From Microterricola gilva (lineage in GTDB: Bacteria > Actinomycetota > Actinomycetes > Actinomycetales > Microbacteriaceae), in contig NZ_SHLC01000001.1 in the NCBI RefSeq assembly GCF_004217495.1, forward strand, positions 1,736,001 through 1,800,000: 64,000 bases of DNA, read 5' to 3'. The position numbers and the translations under genes are program-made. Each line of letters begins with the position of its first letter. Within the stretch, counting starts at the first letter, position 1. Below, piece by piece: positions 7,997 to 17,064 of the stretch. Below the pieces are notes generated by a model, which did no database searches, was not told the DNA's origin, and saw only the letters and a list, made by a program, of their open reading frames with translations.

Positions 7997-8461
7997 CTAG
8001 ACGCGGAGCGTCTCCAGCGCGGCCCGGTAGTCCGAGAGAGGGCGGGCCCCGCCCGGGGCGGCGTGGAACGAGGCCCGAATGACGCCATCCCGGTCAATCA
8101 GCACGGTCAGCCGGGTCGCGTAGCCGCGCTCCTCGGAGAACGCGCCGTACTCGCGCGCGACGGCACCGTGCGGCCAGAAGTCGGCGAGCAGCTGGAAGCC
8201 GTAGCCCTCCTGCTCCCCCCACGCCCGCAGCGAGTACTTCGAGTCGACGGAGATGCCGAGCAGCACCACATCCTCGTCATCGAAGATCGCCAGGTTGTCG
8301 CGCAGCTCGCAGAGCTCCCCCGTGCACGTGCCGGAGAAGGCGAGCGGGAAGAACACGATCGCGACGGCCTTCTCGCCACGGAACTGACTGAGCCGCACCG
8401 ATTCACCCCACTGATTCAGCAGCTCGAAATCGGGGGCGGTTGTGCCGATCTGCAGCGTCAT
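7997..8461 (-). CDS. Peroxiredoxin, AhpE type
   Basis: 154 residues from the ATG at 8461, matching the length of mycobacterial AhpE (about 153). Peroxiredoxins reduce hydrogen peroxide and organic hydroperoxides in the cytoplasm through a peroxidatic cysteine. The motif PLAFSGTC gives Cys46 in the P-x3-S/T-x2-C arrangement. Other family signatures are PDFELLNQWG, LLADFWPHGAVAREYGAF and a late Arg in IRASFHA. An additional Cys51 lies five residues after Cys46 (TCTGELC), which could act as a resolving thiol. Longer starts upstream lack a ribosome site and family similarity. The gene is divergent from aceE. Confidence 0.93.
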   Translation of the reverse strand: MTLQIGTTAPDFELLNQWGESVRLSQFRGEKAVAIVFFPLAFSGTCTGELCELRDNLAIFDDEDVVLLGISVDSKYSLRAWGEQEGYGFQLLADFWPHGAVAREYGAFSEERGYATRLTVLIDRDGVIRASFHAAPGGARPLSDYRAALETLRV

Positions 8462-8682
8462 TGTGCGACTCCTGTTCCGATTCGACGGCGAGTCGTCGAA
8501 TGCCAGCATCGATCGTAACGGCCCCGGTGCACACACGGTCGAAATAGAATCAATAGGATGACTGATTGTGCCCGGTCGCGACCCGACCAGGTCTTCGCAT
8601 GTGTGAAGTTCGACTTTTGAGCACGCCGACACGGCTTGGTCTGCACACGCGATCGGTTCTAACACATAGAGAGAGGTCGACT

Positions 8683-11409
8683 GTGACTGTCAACGACCAG
8701 GACCCGTACTCGGTCAACAACCTGGACTCCGATCCGGAGGAAACAGCAGAGTGGGCCGAATCACTCAATGCGCTCGTCGCCGCTCACGGGCACGAACGTG
8801 GTCGCGAGATCATGCTGAGCTTGTTGAAGCGCTCGAAAGAGCTGCACCTGGGTGTTCCCATGGTTCCGACCACCGACTACATCAACACCATTGCCCCCGA
8901 GAACGAGGCTCCGTTCCCCGGCAATGAGGAGATCGAGCGCCGTTACCGCGCCTGGCTGCGCTGGAACGCCGCCGTCATGGTGCACCGCGCACAGCGCCCC
9001 GGCATCTCGGTCGGCGGACACATCTCCACCTACGCCGGCGCCGCCTCTCTCTACGAGGTCGGCTTCAACCACTTCTTCCGCGGCCAGGACCACCCGGGCG
9101 GCGGAGACCAGATCTTCATCCAGGGTCACGCCTCGCCCGGCACCTACGCCCGCGCCTACCTCGAGGGCCGCCTGAGCGAGAAGCAGCTCGACGGATTCCG
9201 CCAGGAGAAGTCACAGGCCCCGTACGGTCTCTCCTCGTACCCTCACCCTCGCCTGATGCCGGAGTTCTGGCAGTTCCCGACCGTGTCGATGGGTCTCGGA
9301 CCGATCAACGCGATCTACCAGGCTCAGACGAACAAGTACCTCACCAACCGCGGCATCAAGGATGCAAGCGACCAGCAGGTCTGGGCGTTCCTCGGCGACG
9401 GCGAGATGGACGAGGTCGAGAGCCGCGGCCAGCTGCAGGTCGCAGCCAACGAGGGCCTCGACAACCTCAACTTCGTGATCAACTGCAACCTGCAGCGCCT
9501 CGACGGCCCCGTCCGCGGCAACGGCAAGATCGTCCAGGAGCTCGAGAGCTTCTTCCGTGGCGCCGGTTGGAACGTCATCAAGGTCGTCTGGGGCCGCGAG
9601 TGGGACGACCTCCTCGCCCGCGACACCGACGGCGCACTGCGCACCCTCATGAACGTCACCCCCGACGGTGACTACCAGACCTACAAGGCCGAGAACGGCG
9701 CATACGTGCGCGAGAACTTCTTCGGTCGCGACCCGCGTGCACTCGAGCTCGTCAAGGACCTGTCCGACGACCAGATCTGGGGCCTCAAGCGCGGTGGCCA
9801 CGACTACCGCAAGATCTACGCGGCGTTCAAGGCGGCATCCGAGCACAAGGGCCAGCCCACCGTCATCCTGGCGAAGACCGTCAAGGGCTACGGCCTCGGA
9901 CCGAGCTTCGAGGGCCGCAACGCGACCCACCAGATGAAGAAGATGACGCTGGACAACCTCAAGACGTTCCGCGACGCCATGCACATCCCGGTCACCGACG
10001 CACAGCTCGAAGAGAACCCGTACCTGCCGCCGTACTACAAGCCGGCAGACAACGACGAGGCGATCGAGTACCTGCACGAGCGTCGTCGCGAGCTCGGCGG
10101 CTACCTGCCGGAGCGTCGCACCGCCCACACCGCGATCTCGCTGCCGGATGACTCCGCGTACGCGATCGCGAAGAAGGGCTCAGGCACGCAGGAGATCGCC
10201 ACCACCATGGCGTTCGTGCGTCTGCTGAAGGACCTGATCCGCAGCAAGGGCTTCGGCCACCGCATCGTGCCGATCATCCCCGACGAGGCCCGCACCTTCG
10301 GTATCGACGCCTTCTTCCCGACGGCGAAGATCTACAACCCGAACGGCCAGCACTACACCTCGGTCGACCGCGAACTGCTGCTCGCCTACAAGGAGAGCCC
10401 GCAGGGCCAGATCATCCACGTCGGCATCAACGAGGCCGGCGCGCTCGCGTCGTTCACGAACATCGGAACCAGCTACTCCACCCACGGCGAGCCGCTGATC
10501 CCGGTCTACGTGTTCTACTCGATGTTCGGCTTCCAGCGCACCGGCGACGCCATCTGGGCCGCCGGTGACCAGATGGCCCGCGGTTTCATGATTGCGGCGA
10601 CCGCCGGTCGTACCACGCTGACCGGTGAGGGCCTGCAGCACGCCGACGGCCACTCGCTCGTTCTCTCCGCCACCAACCCGGCCGTCGTCTCGTACGACCC
10701 GGCATACGGCTACGAGATCGGCCACATCATCCGCAGCGGCCTCGAGCGCATGTACGGCGGCGAGCACGAAGACCCGAACGTCATGTACTACGTCACCGTG
10801 TACAACGAGCCGATCATCCACCCGGCCGAGCCGGAGAACCTCGACGTCGACGGCATCGTGCGCGGCATCTACAAGCTCAAGGACGGCACGATCGCCGGCC
10901 CGAAGGCTCAGCTGCTGGCATCCGGTGTCTCGATTGCGTGGGCCCTCGAGGCGCAGGAACTGCTCGCGAACGACTGGGGTGTCTCGGCCGATGTCTGGTC
11001 GGTCACCTCGTGGAGCGAGCTGCGCCGCGACGGCCTGGCCGCCGACGAGCACAACTTCCTGAACCCGGATGCCGAGCCGCGCACGCCGTACGTCTGGGAG
11101 AAGCTGGGCACCGCTCAGGGCCCGTTCATCGCCGTGACCGACTACTCGCACAGCGTCCCCGACCAGATTCGCCCCTTCGTTCCCGGAACGTACGCGACCC
11201 TGGGTGCCGACGACTTCGGTTTCAGCGACACCCGCGCCGCTGCCCGTCGCTTCTTCAAGATCGACGGCCCGTCGATGGTCGTCCGCACGCTGCAGGCGCT
11301 CGCCGCCCGCGGCGAGGTGGACCGCAACGCTCCGGCGCAGGCAATCGAGAAGTACCGTCTGCACGATGTGAACGCCGGTACGACGGGCTCAGCCGGGGGC
11401 GAGAGCTAA
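8683..11409 (+). CDS. aceE: Pyruvate dehydrogenase E1 component, homodimeric
   Basis: 908 residues from a GTG with ribosome site GAGAGGT. AceE decarboxylates pyruvate using thiamine diphosphate and passes the acetyl group to lipoylated E2, giving acetyl-CoA. The thiamine-binding motif starts at [15 protein letters not shown] and ends near [33 protein letters not shown] and [12 protein letters not shown]-like segments ([20 protein letters not shown]) are typical of the single-chain alpha2 enzyme of actinobacteria and enterobacteria. The start is set by the ribosome site; an in-frame ATG at 8566 would add a 39-residue extension not seen in the family. The acetyl-CoA link fits the fatty acid genes that follow. 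Confidence 0.96.
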   Translation: MTVNDQDPYSVNNLDSDPEETAEWAESLNALVAAHGHERGREIMLSLLKRSKELHLGVPMVPTTDYINTIAPENEAPFPGNEEIERRYRAWLRWNAAVMVHRAQRPGISVGGHISTYAGAASLYEVGFNHFFRGQDHPGGGDQIFIQGHASPGTYARAYLEGRLSEKQLDGFRQEKSQAPYGLSSYPHPRLMPEFWQFPTVSMGLGPINAIYQAQTNKYLTNRGIKDASDQQVWAFLGDGEMDEVESRGQLQVAANEGLDNLNFVINCNLQRLDGPVRGNGKIVQELESFFRGAGWNVIKVVWGREWDDLLARDTDGALRTLMNVTPDGDYQTYKAENGAYVRENFFGRDPRALELVKDLSDDQIWGLKRGGHDYRKIYAAFKAASEHKGQPTVILAKTVKGYGLGPSFEGRNATHQMKKMTLDNLKTFRDAMHIPVTDAQLEENPYLPPYYKPADNDEAIEYLHERRRELGGYLPERRTAHTAISLPDDSAYAIAKKGSGTQEIATTMAFVRLLKDLIRSKGFGHRIVPIIPDEARTFGIDAFFPTAKIYNPNGQHYTSVDRELLLAYKESPQGQIIHVGINEAGALASFTNIGTSYSTHGEPLIPVYVFYSMFGFQRTGDAIWAAGDQMARGFMIAATAGRTTLTGEGLQHADGHSLVLSATNPAVVSYDPAYGYEIGHIIRSGLERMYGGEHEDPNVMYYVTVYNEPIIHPAEPENLDVDGIVRGIYKLKDGTIAGPKAQLLASGVSIAWALEAQELLANDWGVSADVWSVTSWSELRRDGLAADEHNFLNPDAEPRTPYVWEKLGTAQGPFIAVTDYSHSVPDQIRPFVPGTYATLGADDFGFSDTRAAARRFFKIDGPSMVVRTLQALAARGEVDRNAPAQAIEKYRLHDVNAGTTGSAGGES

Positions 11410-11415
11410 CACACC

Positions 11416-12633
11416 GTGGCGACGAGGCCGAAGACAAGAGAAGAGACGCTGGCGTGGCTGCGCACCATTTCTGGTGAGCTGTCCACGACCACGTTGAAAC
11501 GTCTCGAGGAGACGCTGCCCTGGTATGGCGACATGCCACCGGGGCGGCGCTCCGCCGTCGGCCTCGTCGCGCAGGCGGGCATCACCTCGTTCATCTCCTG
11601 GTATGACGACCCGGCCTCGACGCCGTGGATCGCCGCGGACGTGTTCGGGGCCGCCCCGCGCGAGCTGCTGCGCTCGGTGAGCCTGCAGCAGACGCTCCAG
11701 CTGATCCGCGTCGTCGTCGAGGTCGTCGAGGAGCGCGTGAAGGACCGCGGCGAAGGTCTGCACGAAGCGATCCTGCTGTACTCCCGCGAGATCGCCTTCG
11801 GCGCGGCCGACGTCTACGCTCGTGCCGCCGAGGCCCGCGGCCTTTGGGACGCCCGCCTCGAAGCCCTGGTCGTCGACTCGATCCTCGCCGGGGAATACGA
11901 CGACGAACTTCCGAGCCGCATCGCGGCACTCGGCTGGCACGGCCACGGCGAGGTCGCCGTGCTCGTCGGAACGACCCCGCGCATGCTCGACGTCGACCAG
12001 CTGCGCCGCGCAGCCAGGCACATGGCGGCCGACGTCCTCATCGGCGTGCAGGGCAACCGCCTCGTGCTCGTGATCGGACGCTCGCAGCCCTCCCCCGGAG
12101 CCAATCCCGAGAGCGAGGACGAGCCGGCGCCTGCAGAGGACGTCATCAGCTTCCTCGACATGGCCGTGCAGCTCGAGCCGCACTTCGGGCAGGGCCATCT
12201 CGTGCTCGGCCACGAGGTCCCCAATCTCGTCGACGCGTCCAAGAGCGCCAAGGCCGCACTGGCCGGATTCGCCGTCGCGCACTCCTGGCGCCACGCCCCG
12301 CGCCCGGTGCAGGCAGACGATCTGCTCCCGGAGCGCGCCCTGGCCGGAGACCCGCTCGCCCGCGCCACCCTGATCCACCGGATCTACCGCCCGCTGCAGG
12401 CCCACTCCACCGAGCTGCTCACCACGCTCTGGTGCTACCTCGACAACGGACGCTCGCTCGAGGCGACGGCGCGCGAACTCTTCGTGCACCCGAACACGGT
12501 CCGCTACCGCTTGAAGCGTGTCTCCGAGGTCATCGGCTGGGATGCCACAGGCGCCAGGGAGGCGCTCATCCTGCAGGCCGCGCTCATCATCGGGTCCATC
12601 AGCGATCACGACGGGCTCCGCCGGCGCCGTTGA
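11416..12633 (+). CDS. fasR: PucR-type transcriptional regulator, FasR-like
   Basis: 405 residues, GTG start 6 bases after aceE. The C-terminal HTH_30 helix-turn-helix reads LEATARELFVHPNTVRYRLK (about residues 352-371), typical of PucR/CdaR-type regulators. The N-terminal part matches the layout of Streptomyces FasR, an activator of the fabD-fabH-acpP-fabF operon that lies directly downstream of its own gene, the same arrangement as here. It is unrelated to the TetR-type FasR of mycobacteria. Name assigned from family plus position, so moderately sure. Confidence 0.85.
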   Translation: MATRPKTREETLAWLRTISGELSTTTLKRLEETLPWYGDMPPGRRSAVGLVAQAGITSFISWYDDPASTPWIAADVFGAAPRELLRSVSLQQTLQLIRVVVEVVEERVKDRGEGLHEAILLYSREIAFGAADVYARAAEARGLWDARLEALVVDSILAGEYDDELPSRIAALGWHGHGEVAVLVGTTPRMLDVDQLRRAARHMAADVLIGVQGNRLVLVIGRSQPSPGANPESEDEPAPAEDVISFLDMAVQLEPHFGQGHLVLGHEVPNLVDASKSAKAALAGFAVAHSWRHAPRPVQADDLLPERALAGDPLARATLIHRIYRPLQAHSTELLTTLWCYLDNGRSLEATARELFVHPNTVRYRLKRVSEVIGWDATGAREALILQAALIIGSISDHDGLRRRR

Positions 12634-12653
12634 GCATCACAGGCGCTACTTTC

Positions 12654-12668
12654 TGTGCATGCCGCACA
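12654..12668. promoter_or_regulatory. Inverted repeat upstream of fabD, possible FasR site
   Basis: TGTGC (12654-12658) and GCACA (12664-12668) with a 5-base spacer, 68 bases before the fabD start. It is the clearest dyad in the 102-base gap between the FasR-like gene and fabD. Assignment to FasR is by position only. Confidence 0.3.
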
Positions 12669-12735
12669 AGAGATTCGCCGATACGCTGTTTGTCATCCAC
12701 ATTCGTCCTCGGACCCAGATTGGCAAACTAGAGAA

Positions 12736-13653
12736 GTGATCGTCGTCGTCTGCCCTGGACAGGGCTCCCAAACCCCCGGCTTCCTCGAACCCTGGCTCGC
12801 AGAGCCACGCTTCGCCGAGCGCCTCCGCTCCATCTCGGATGCCGCAGGCATCGACCTCGTCGCGCACGGCACGACGAGTGACGCCGACACGATCCGCGAC
12901 ACGGCCGTCGCCCAGCCGCTCATCGTCGCGGCCGGCATCCTTACCCTTGAGGCGCTGCTCGACGGTGGCCGCCGCGAGAAGATCGGCGCGATCGCCGGGC
13001 ACTCCGTCGGTGAGATCACCGCAGCCGCCGGTGCCGGAATCCTGAACGACGCCGACGCGATGCGCTTCGTGCGCGAACGCGGAACGGCCATGGCCGCCGC
13101 CGCAGCACTGGAGCCGACCGGCATGAGCGCCGTCCTCGGCGGTGACGAGGCCGAGCTGCTCGCCCGCCTCGACGAGCTGGGCCTGGAGCCGGCCAACTAC
13201 AACGGTGGCGGCCAGATCGTCGTCGCCGGAGCGCTCGACGCCCTCGCGGCACTCGCCGAGAACCCGCCGGCCAAGACCCGCGTCGTTCCGCTGCAGGTCG
13301 CCGGCGCATTCCACACCCGGTACATGAAGCCGGCCGTCGCCCACCTCAGCGAGGTCGCGGCCTCGCTCACCCCCGCCGACCCCACGCTTCCGATCTGGAC
13401 GAACAACGACGGCACGCAGGTCGCCAGCGGCGCCCGCTTCGTCGAGCTGCTCGTCGGCCAGGTCTCCTCCCCCGTACGCTGGGATCTCTGCATGGAGTCC
13501 TTCCTGGCAGCCGGCGTGACCGGCATCATCGAGCTCGCTCCTGCCGGCGCGCTCACCGGCCTCGCCAAGCGCGCCATGCGCGGCATCCCGAGCGTCGCCA
13601 TCAAGACGCCGGACGACCTCGCCGCCGCCTTCGAGCTCATCGACCAGGCTTAA
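12736..13653 (+). CDS. fabD: Malonyl-CoA:ACP transacylase
   Basis: 305 residues. FabD moves malonyl groups from CoA to acyl carrier protein for each elongation round. The N-terminal motif CPGQGSQTPGF, the nucleophile elbow GHSVGE with Ser90, and the catalytic His in AFHTRYM are all present. The GTG at 12736 is chosen because GQGSQ should begin within the first 10 residues. It heads the fabD-fabH-acpP-fabF cluster, with 26 bases to fabH. Confidence 0.95.
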   Translation: MIVVVCPGQGSQTPGFLEPWLAEPRFAERLRSISDAAGIDLVAHGTTSDADTIRDTAVAQPLIVAAGILTLEALLDGGRREKIGAIAGHSVGEITAAAGAGILNDADAMRFVRERGTAMAAAAALEPTGMSAVLGGDEAELLARLDELGLEPANYNGGGQIVVAGALDALAALAENPPAKTRVVPLQVAGAFHTRYMKPAVAHLSEVAASLTPADPTLPIWTNNDGTQVASGARFVELLVGQVSSPVRWDLCMESFLAAGVTGIIELAPAGALTGLAKRAMRGIPSVAIKTPDDLAAAFELIDQA

Positions 13654-13679
13654 CCCTCACCTCAGAAGAACGGCAGAAC

Positions 13680-14684
13680 ATGACCCGTCCCACCCTGCAG
13701 CAGTCGCACGGCCCCGCGTACACCCGCATCTACGCGGTCGGTGCGGCGCGCGGCTCGGTCGCCGTGCCCAACGACGACATCGTCGGACCGATCGACTCCT
13801 CCGACGAGTGGATCCAGCAGCGCACCGGCATCATCACCCGCACCCGTGCGACGAGTGACGTCTCGGCGCTCGACCTCGCGACGGATGCCGCCCGCGAGGC
13901 GATCGAGCGCAGCGGGATCGCCCCCGAGCTCATCGACGCCGTCATCATCGCCACGATCAGCAATGTGCAGCAGTCTCCGTCGATGGCCGCCGTCGTCGCC
14001 GACCGTGTCGGTGCGAACCCCGCCGCCGCCTACGACGTCAACGCCGCCTGCGCCGGATACGCATACGCCGTCGCCCAGGCCGACGCGCTCGTGCGCACCG
14101 GTGTCGCCCACTACGCGCTCGTCATCGGCGCCGAGAAGCTCTCGGACATCGTCGACCCGACCGATCGCAGCATCTCCTTCCTGCTCGGCGACGGCGCCGG
14201 CGCCGTCGTCATCGGCCCGAGCGACTACGCGGGCATCTCCAGCACCGTCTGGGGTTCCGACGGCTCCAAGGCTCACGCGGTCGGCATGAACAACACCCTC
14301 GTGGAGTACCGCGACGGCGCCGCCGAGTGGCCGACCCTCCGCCAGGAGGGCCAGACCGTCTTCCGCTGGGCCGTCTGGGACATGGCCAAGGTCGCCAAGC
14401 AGGCCCTCGCGGCCGCCGGCATCACCGCCGACGACCTCGCCGCCTTCATCCCGCACCAGGCGAACATGCGCATCATCGACGAGTTCGCCAAGCAGCTGAA
14501 GCTGCCGGAGAGCGTCGTGATCGCCCGCGACATCGCGACAACCGGCAACACCTCTGCCGCATCCATTCCGCTGGCAACGCACCGCCTGCTCGAGGAGAAC
14601 CCCGAGCTGAGCGGCGGCCTCGCGCTGCAGATCGGCTTCGGTGCCGGCCTCGTGTTCGGCGCGCAGGTCGTCGTCCTTCCCTAA
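13680..14684 (+). CDS. fabH: 3-oxoacyl-ACP synthase III
   Basis: 334 residues. FabH starts fatty acid synthesis by condensing an acyl-CoA primer with malonyl-ACP. The catalytic triad is visible: Cys124 in DVNAACAG, His in FIPHQANMRI and Asn in TGNTSAASIP. In actinobacteria this enzyme commonly prefers branched-chain primers, consistent with iso/anteiso lipids, but primer choice cannot be read here. The ATG lies after GAAGAACGGCAGA, a usable ribosome site. Confidence 0.96.
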   Translation: MTRPTLQQSHGPAYTRIYAVGAARGSVAVPNDDIVGPIDSSDEWIQQRTGIITRTRATSDVSALDLATDAAREAIERSGIAPELIDAVIIATISNVQQSPSMAAVVADRVGANPAAAYDVNAACAGYAYAVAQADALVRTGVAHYALVIGAEKLSDIVDPTDRSISFLLGDGAGAVVIGPSDYAGISSTVWGSDGSKAHAVGMNNTLVEYRDGAAEWPTLRQEGQTVFRWAVWDMAKVAKQALAAAGITADDLAAFIPHQANMRIIDEFAKQLKLPESVVIARDIATTGNTSAASIPLATHRLLEENPELSGGLALQIGFGAGLVFGAQVVVLP

Positions 14685-14752
14685 CAAAGTCCTGCCGCAC
14701 CCCTAAACTGGGTGGCGGTCAAACGAAACACCCCCCTCAAGGAGAAAACAAC

Positions 14753-15001
14753 ATGGCATTGTCCACCGAAGAAGTTCTTGCCGGCCTGGCCGAGCTCATC
14801 AACGACGAGACTGGCATCGCGACCGACACGGTTGAGCTGGGCAAGTCGTTCACCGACGACCTCGACATCGACTCCATCTCGATGATGACGATCGTCGTCA
14901 ACGCTGAAGAGAAGTTCGACGTCAAGATTCCGGACGAAGAGGTCAAGAACCTCAAGACCGTTGGTGACGCTGTCACCTTCATCGTCGGAGCCCAGGCTTA
15001 A
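14753..15001 (+). CDS. acpP: Acyl carrier protein
   Basis: 82 acidic residues preceded by a strong AAGGAG. ACP carries growing acyl chains on 4'-phosphopantetheine. The attachment serine is Ser41 in DLDIDSISMM, so the usual DSL reads DSI here. Helix II and the EEKFDVKIPDEE segment are typical. It lies between fabH and fabF, as in Streptomyces. Confidence 0.96.
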   Translation: MALSTEEVLAGLAELINDETGIATDTVELGKSFTDDLDIDSISMMTIVVNAEEKFDVKIPDEEVKNLKTVGDAVTFIVGAQA

Positions 15002-15093
15002 GACCCCTTTCCCGCTCTGGCGGGTCGACACCAGTCGGCTCGCCGGGCCGGGCATGCCCGCTTGATCCCTCACTGCGTGGAGAGTTTGACGTT

Positions 15094-16329
15094 ATGACCA
15101 AAAAGATTGTGATCACCGGTATCGGCGCGACGTCGCCGCTCGGTGGCAACGCCCAGGACACCTGGTCGGCCCTGCTCGCCGGTGAGTCCGGTGCGAGCGC
15201 CCTCGACTACCCCTGGGTCGAAGAGACTCAGATCCCCATTACTTTCGCCGCTCAGGCGCGCGTGAAGCCGAGCGAGGTGCTGGAGCGTCACGAGACCAAG
15301 CGTCTCGACCCCTCCAGCCAGTTCGCCCTCATCGCCGGGCGTGAGGCCTGGGCGGATGCCGGCTCCCCCGAGGTCGCCCCCGAGCGTCTGGCCGTCGACT
15401 GGTCCACCGGCATCGGCGGCGTCTGGACGCTGCTCGACGCCTGGGACACCCTGCGCGAGCGCGGCCCCCGCCGCGTGCTGCCGATGACCGTCCCGATGCT
15501 CATGCCCAACGGCCCGGGAGCGGCCATCGGAATGGACCTGCACGCTCGTGCCGGCATCCGTACCGTCGTCTCCGCCTGCGCCTCCAGCACCGAGGCCCTC
15601 GCCAACGCCTACGACCACCTGCAGCGCGGCCTGGCCGACATCGTCATCGCCGGTGGTTCCGAGGCGGCGATCCACCCACTGCCCATCGCGTCCTTCGCGG
15701 CCATGCAGGCACTCTCCAAGCGCAACGACGACCCACAGACGGCCTCGCGCCCCTACGACGTCAGCCGCGACGGCTTCGTGCTCGGTGAGGGCGCTGCCGC
15801 GCTCGTCGTCGAGACCGAGGAGCACGCACTGGCCCGTGGCGCTCGCATCTACGCCGAGCTGCTCGGCGGCACGGTCACGAGCGACGCGTACCACATCACG
15901 GCTCCGGACCCCGAGGGTTCCGCGGCCGCCAGGGCGATGCTCACGACGCTGGAGAACGCCGGTGTCTCGCTGAGCGAGGTCTCGCACATCAACGCGCACG
16001 CCACCAGCACGCCCGTCGGCGACATTGCCGAGTACAACGCGCTGCGCCGTGTCTTCGGTGACCTCCTCGACGGCATCCCGGTGTCGGCAACCAAGGCATC
16101 GACCGGTCACCTCCTCGGTGGTGCCGGCGCGATCGAGGCGCTGTTCACGGTGAAGGCCCTGCACGAACGTGTCGCCCCGCCGACGATCAACCTCACCGAG
16201 CAGGACCCGGCCATCGCGCTCGACGTCGTCACGTCGCCGCGTGCGCTCGGCGACGGCCCGCTGACGGCGATCAGCAACTCCTTCGGTTTCGGCGGACACA
16301 ACGCCGTCATCGCATTCCGGAGCGTCTGA
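15094..16329 (+). CDS. fabF: 3-oxoacyl-ACP synthase II
   Basis: 411 residues. FabF elongates acyl-ACP with malonyl-ACP. The Cys-His-His triad is present: Cys162 in TVVSACASSTEA, His in NAHATSTPVGD and His in KASTGHLLGGAGA. The Gly-rich C-terminal SNSFGFGGHNA is also typical. The ribosome site is GGAGAG before ATG 15094. A strong terminator follows 28 bases after the stop, closing the fab cluster. Confidence 0.96.
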   Translation: MTKKIVITGIGATSPLGGNAQDTWSALLAGESGASALDYPWVEETQIPITFAAQARVKPSEVLERHETKRLDPSSQFALIAGREAWADAGSPEVAPERLAVDWSTGIGGVWTLLDAWDTLRERGPRRVLPMTVPMLMPNGPGAAIGMDLHARAGIRTVVSACASSTEALANAYDHLQRGLADIVIAGGSEAAIHPLPIASFAAMQALSKRNDDPQTASRPYDVSRDGFVLGEGAAALVVETEEHALARGARIYAELLGGTVTSDAYHITAPDPEGSAAARAMLTTLENAGVSLSEVSHINAHATSTPVGDIAEYNALRRVFGDLLDGIPVSATKASTGHLLGGAGAIEALFTVKALHERVAPPTINLTEQDPAIALDVVTSPRALGDGPLTAISNSFGFGGHNAVIAFRSV

Positions 16330-16357
16330 TCCCGCTCGACACCCTCGTGTGAACGCT

Positions 16358-16393
16358 CAGAAGGCCCGCTCGGTATTCCGTGCGGGCCTTCTG
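16358..16393. terminator. Strong hairpin terminator after fabF
   Basis: Perfect 12-base arms CAGAAGGCCCGC and GCGGGCCTTCTG around a 12-base loop, placed between the convergent fabF and DUF3145 genes. It can serve both strands. Confidence 0.8.
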
Positions 16394-16427
16394 CGTCTCA
16401 TGGGGCTGAACCAGCCGGGCTGACTGC

Positions 16428-16949
16428 TCAGCCGGTCTTGTGCAGCCAGATCACCGGGGAGTGGTCGCTCGCGTGGCGGAAGACGTCGAGCTCGTCGTCC
16501 CACTCCTGGCCGAGCGCGAGCCGCAGCTCTCGGTGGAGTTCGAGCACATTGGTTCCGGCGTGATGCATGGCTGCGCGGATCCGATCTTCCGGCACAACCA
16601 TGTTGCCGACGCTGTCGACCTGCGCACAGAAGATGCCGAGGTCGGGCGTGTGCATCCAGCGGGCGCCGTCGGAACCGTTACTCGGATCCTCTGTCACCTC
16701 GAAACGCAGGTGCTCCCAGCCGTGCAGGGCGGAGGCGATGGCCGCCCCCGTGCCGCGCTCGCCCTCCCAGTAGAACTCGGCGCGCTGGCATCCATCGAGC
16801 ACGGGCTGTTCCGCCCAATCGAAGTTCACCGCGCGCCCGAGGGCGCGACCAGCAGCCCACTCGACGTGCGGGCAGAGTGCACGCGGTGCCGAGTGCACAT
16901 AAATTACTCCCCGTGCGGCAGGCGCCAGACGGGCAGGTGTTGCCGTCAT
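16428..16949 (-). CDS. DUF3145 family protein
   Basis: 173 residues from ATG 16949 with ribosome site GGAGAG. The stretch GVIYVHSAPRALCPHVEWA at the N-terminus and WEHLRFEVTEDPS in the middle identify DUF3145, an actinobacterial family that is regularly encoded beside fabF. Its role is unknown; the conserved position suggests a link to lipid synthesis. The gene is convergent with fabF across a shared terminator. Confidence 0.88.
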   Translation of the reverse strand: MTATPARLAPAARGVIYVHSAPRALCPHVEWAAGRALGRAVNFDWAEQPVLDGCQRAEFYWEGERGTGAAIASALHGWEHLRFEVTEDPSNGSDGARWMHTPDLGIFCAQVDSVGNMVVPEDRIRAAMHHAGTNVLELHRELRLALGQEWDDELDVFRHASDHSPVIWLHKTG

Positions 16950-17064
16950 GATCTCTCCGTTTCGTGTGAGGTGCGTCTTCCCCAACGACCTGTGAAACGG
17001 GTGCCATGACCGGCACTCACACGATTATGCCCCAGAAGCGGGGTTCACACAACGAATCCCGGGT

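Noticed and set aside
7204-8097. 297-codon minus-strand frame across the DUF1345-like gene
   Set aside because: Low-complexity charged composition; the plus-strand frame has clear membrane helices and a proper start.
12660-12739. 26-codon ORF before fabD as a translated leader peptide
   Set aside because: No ribosome binding site before ATG 12660; kept only as a remark in a finding.
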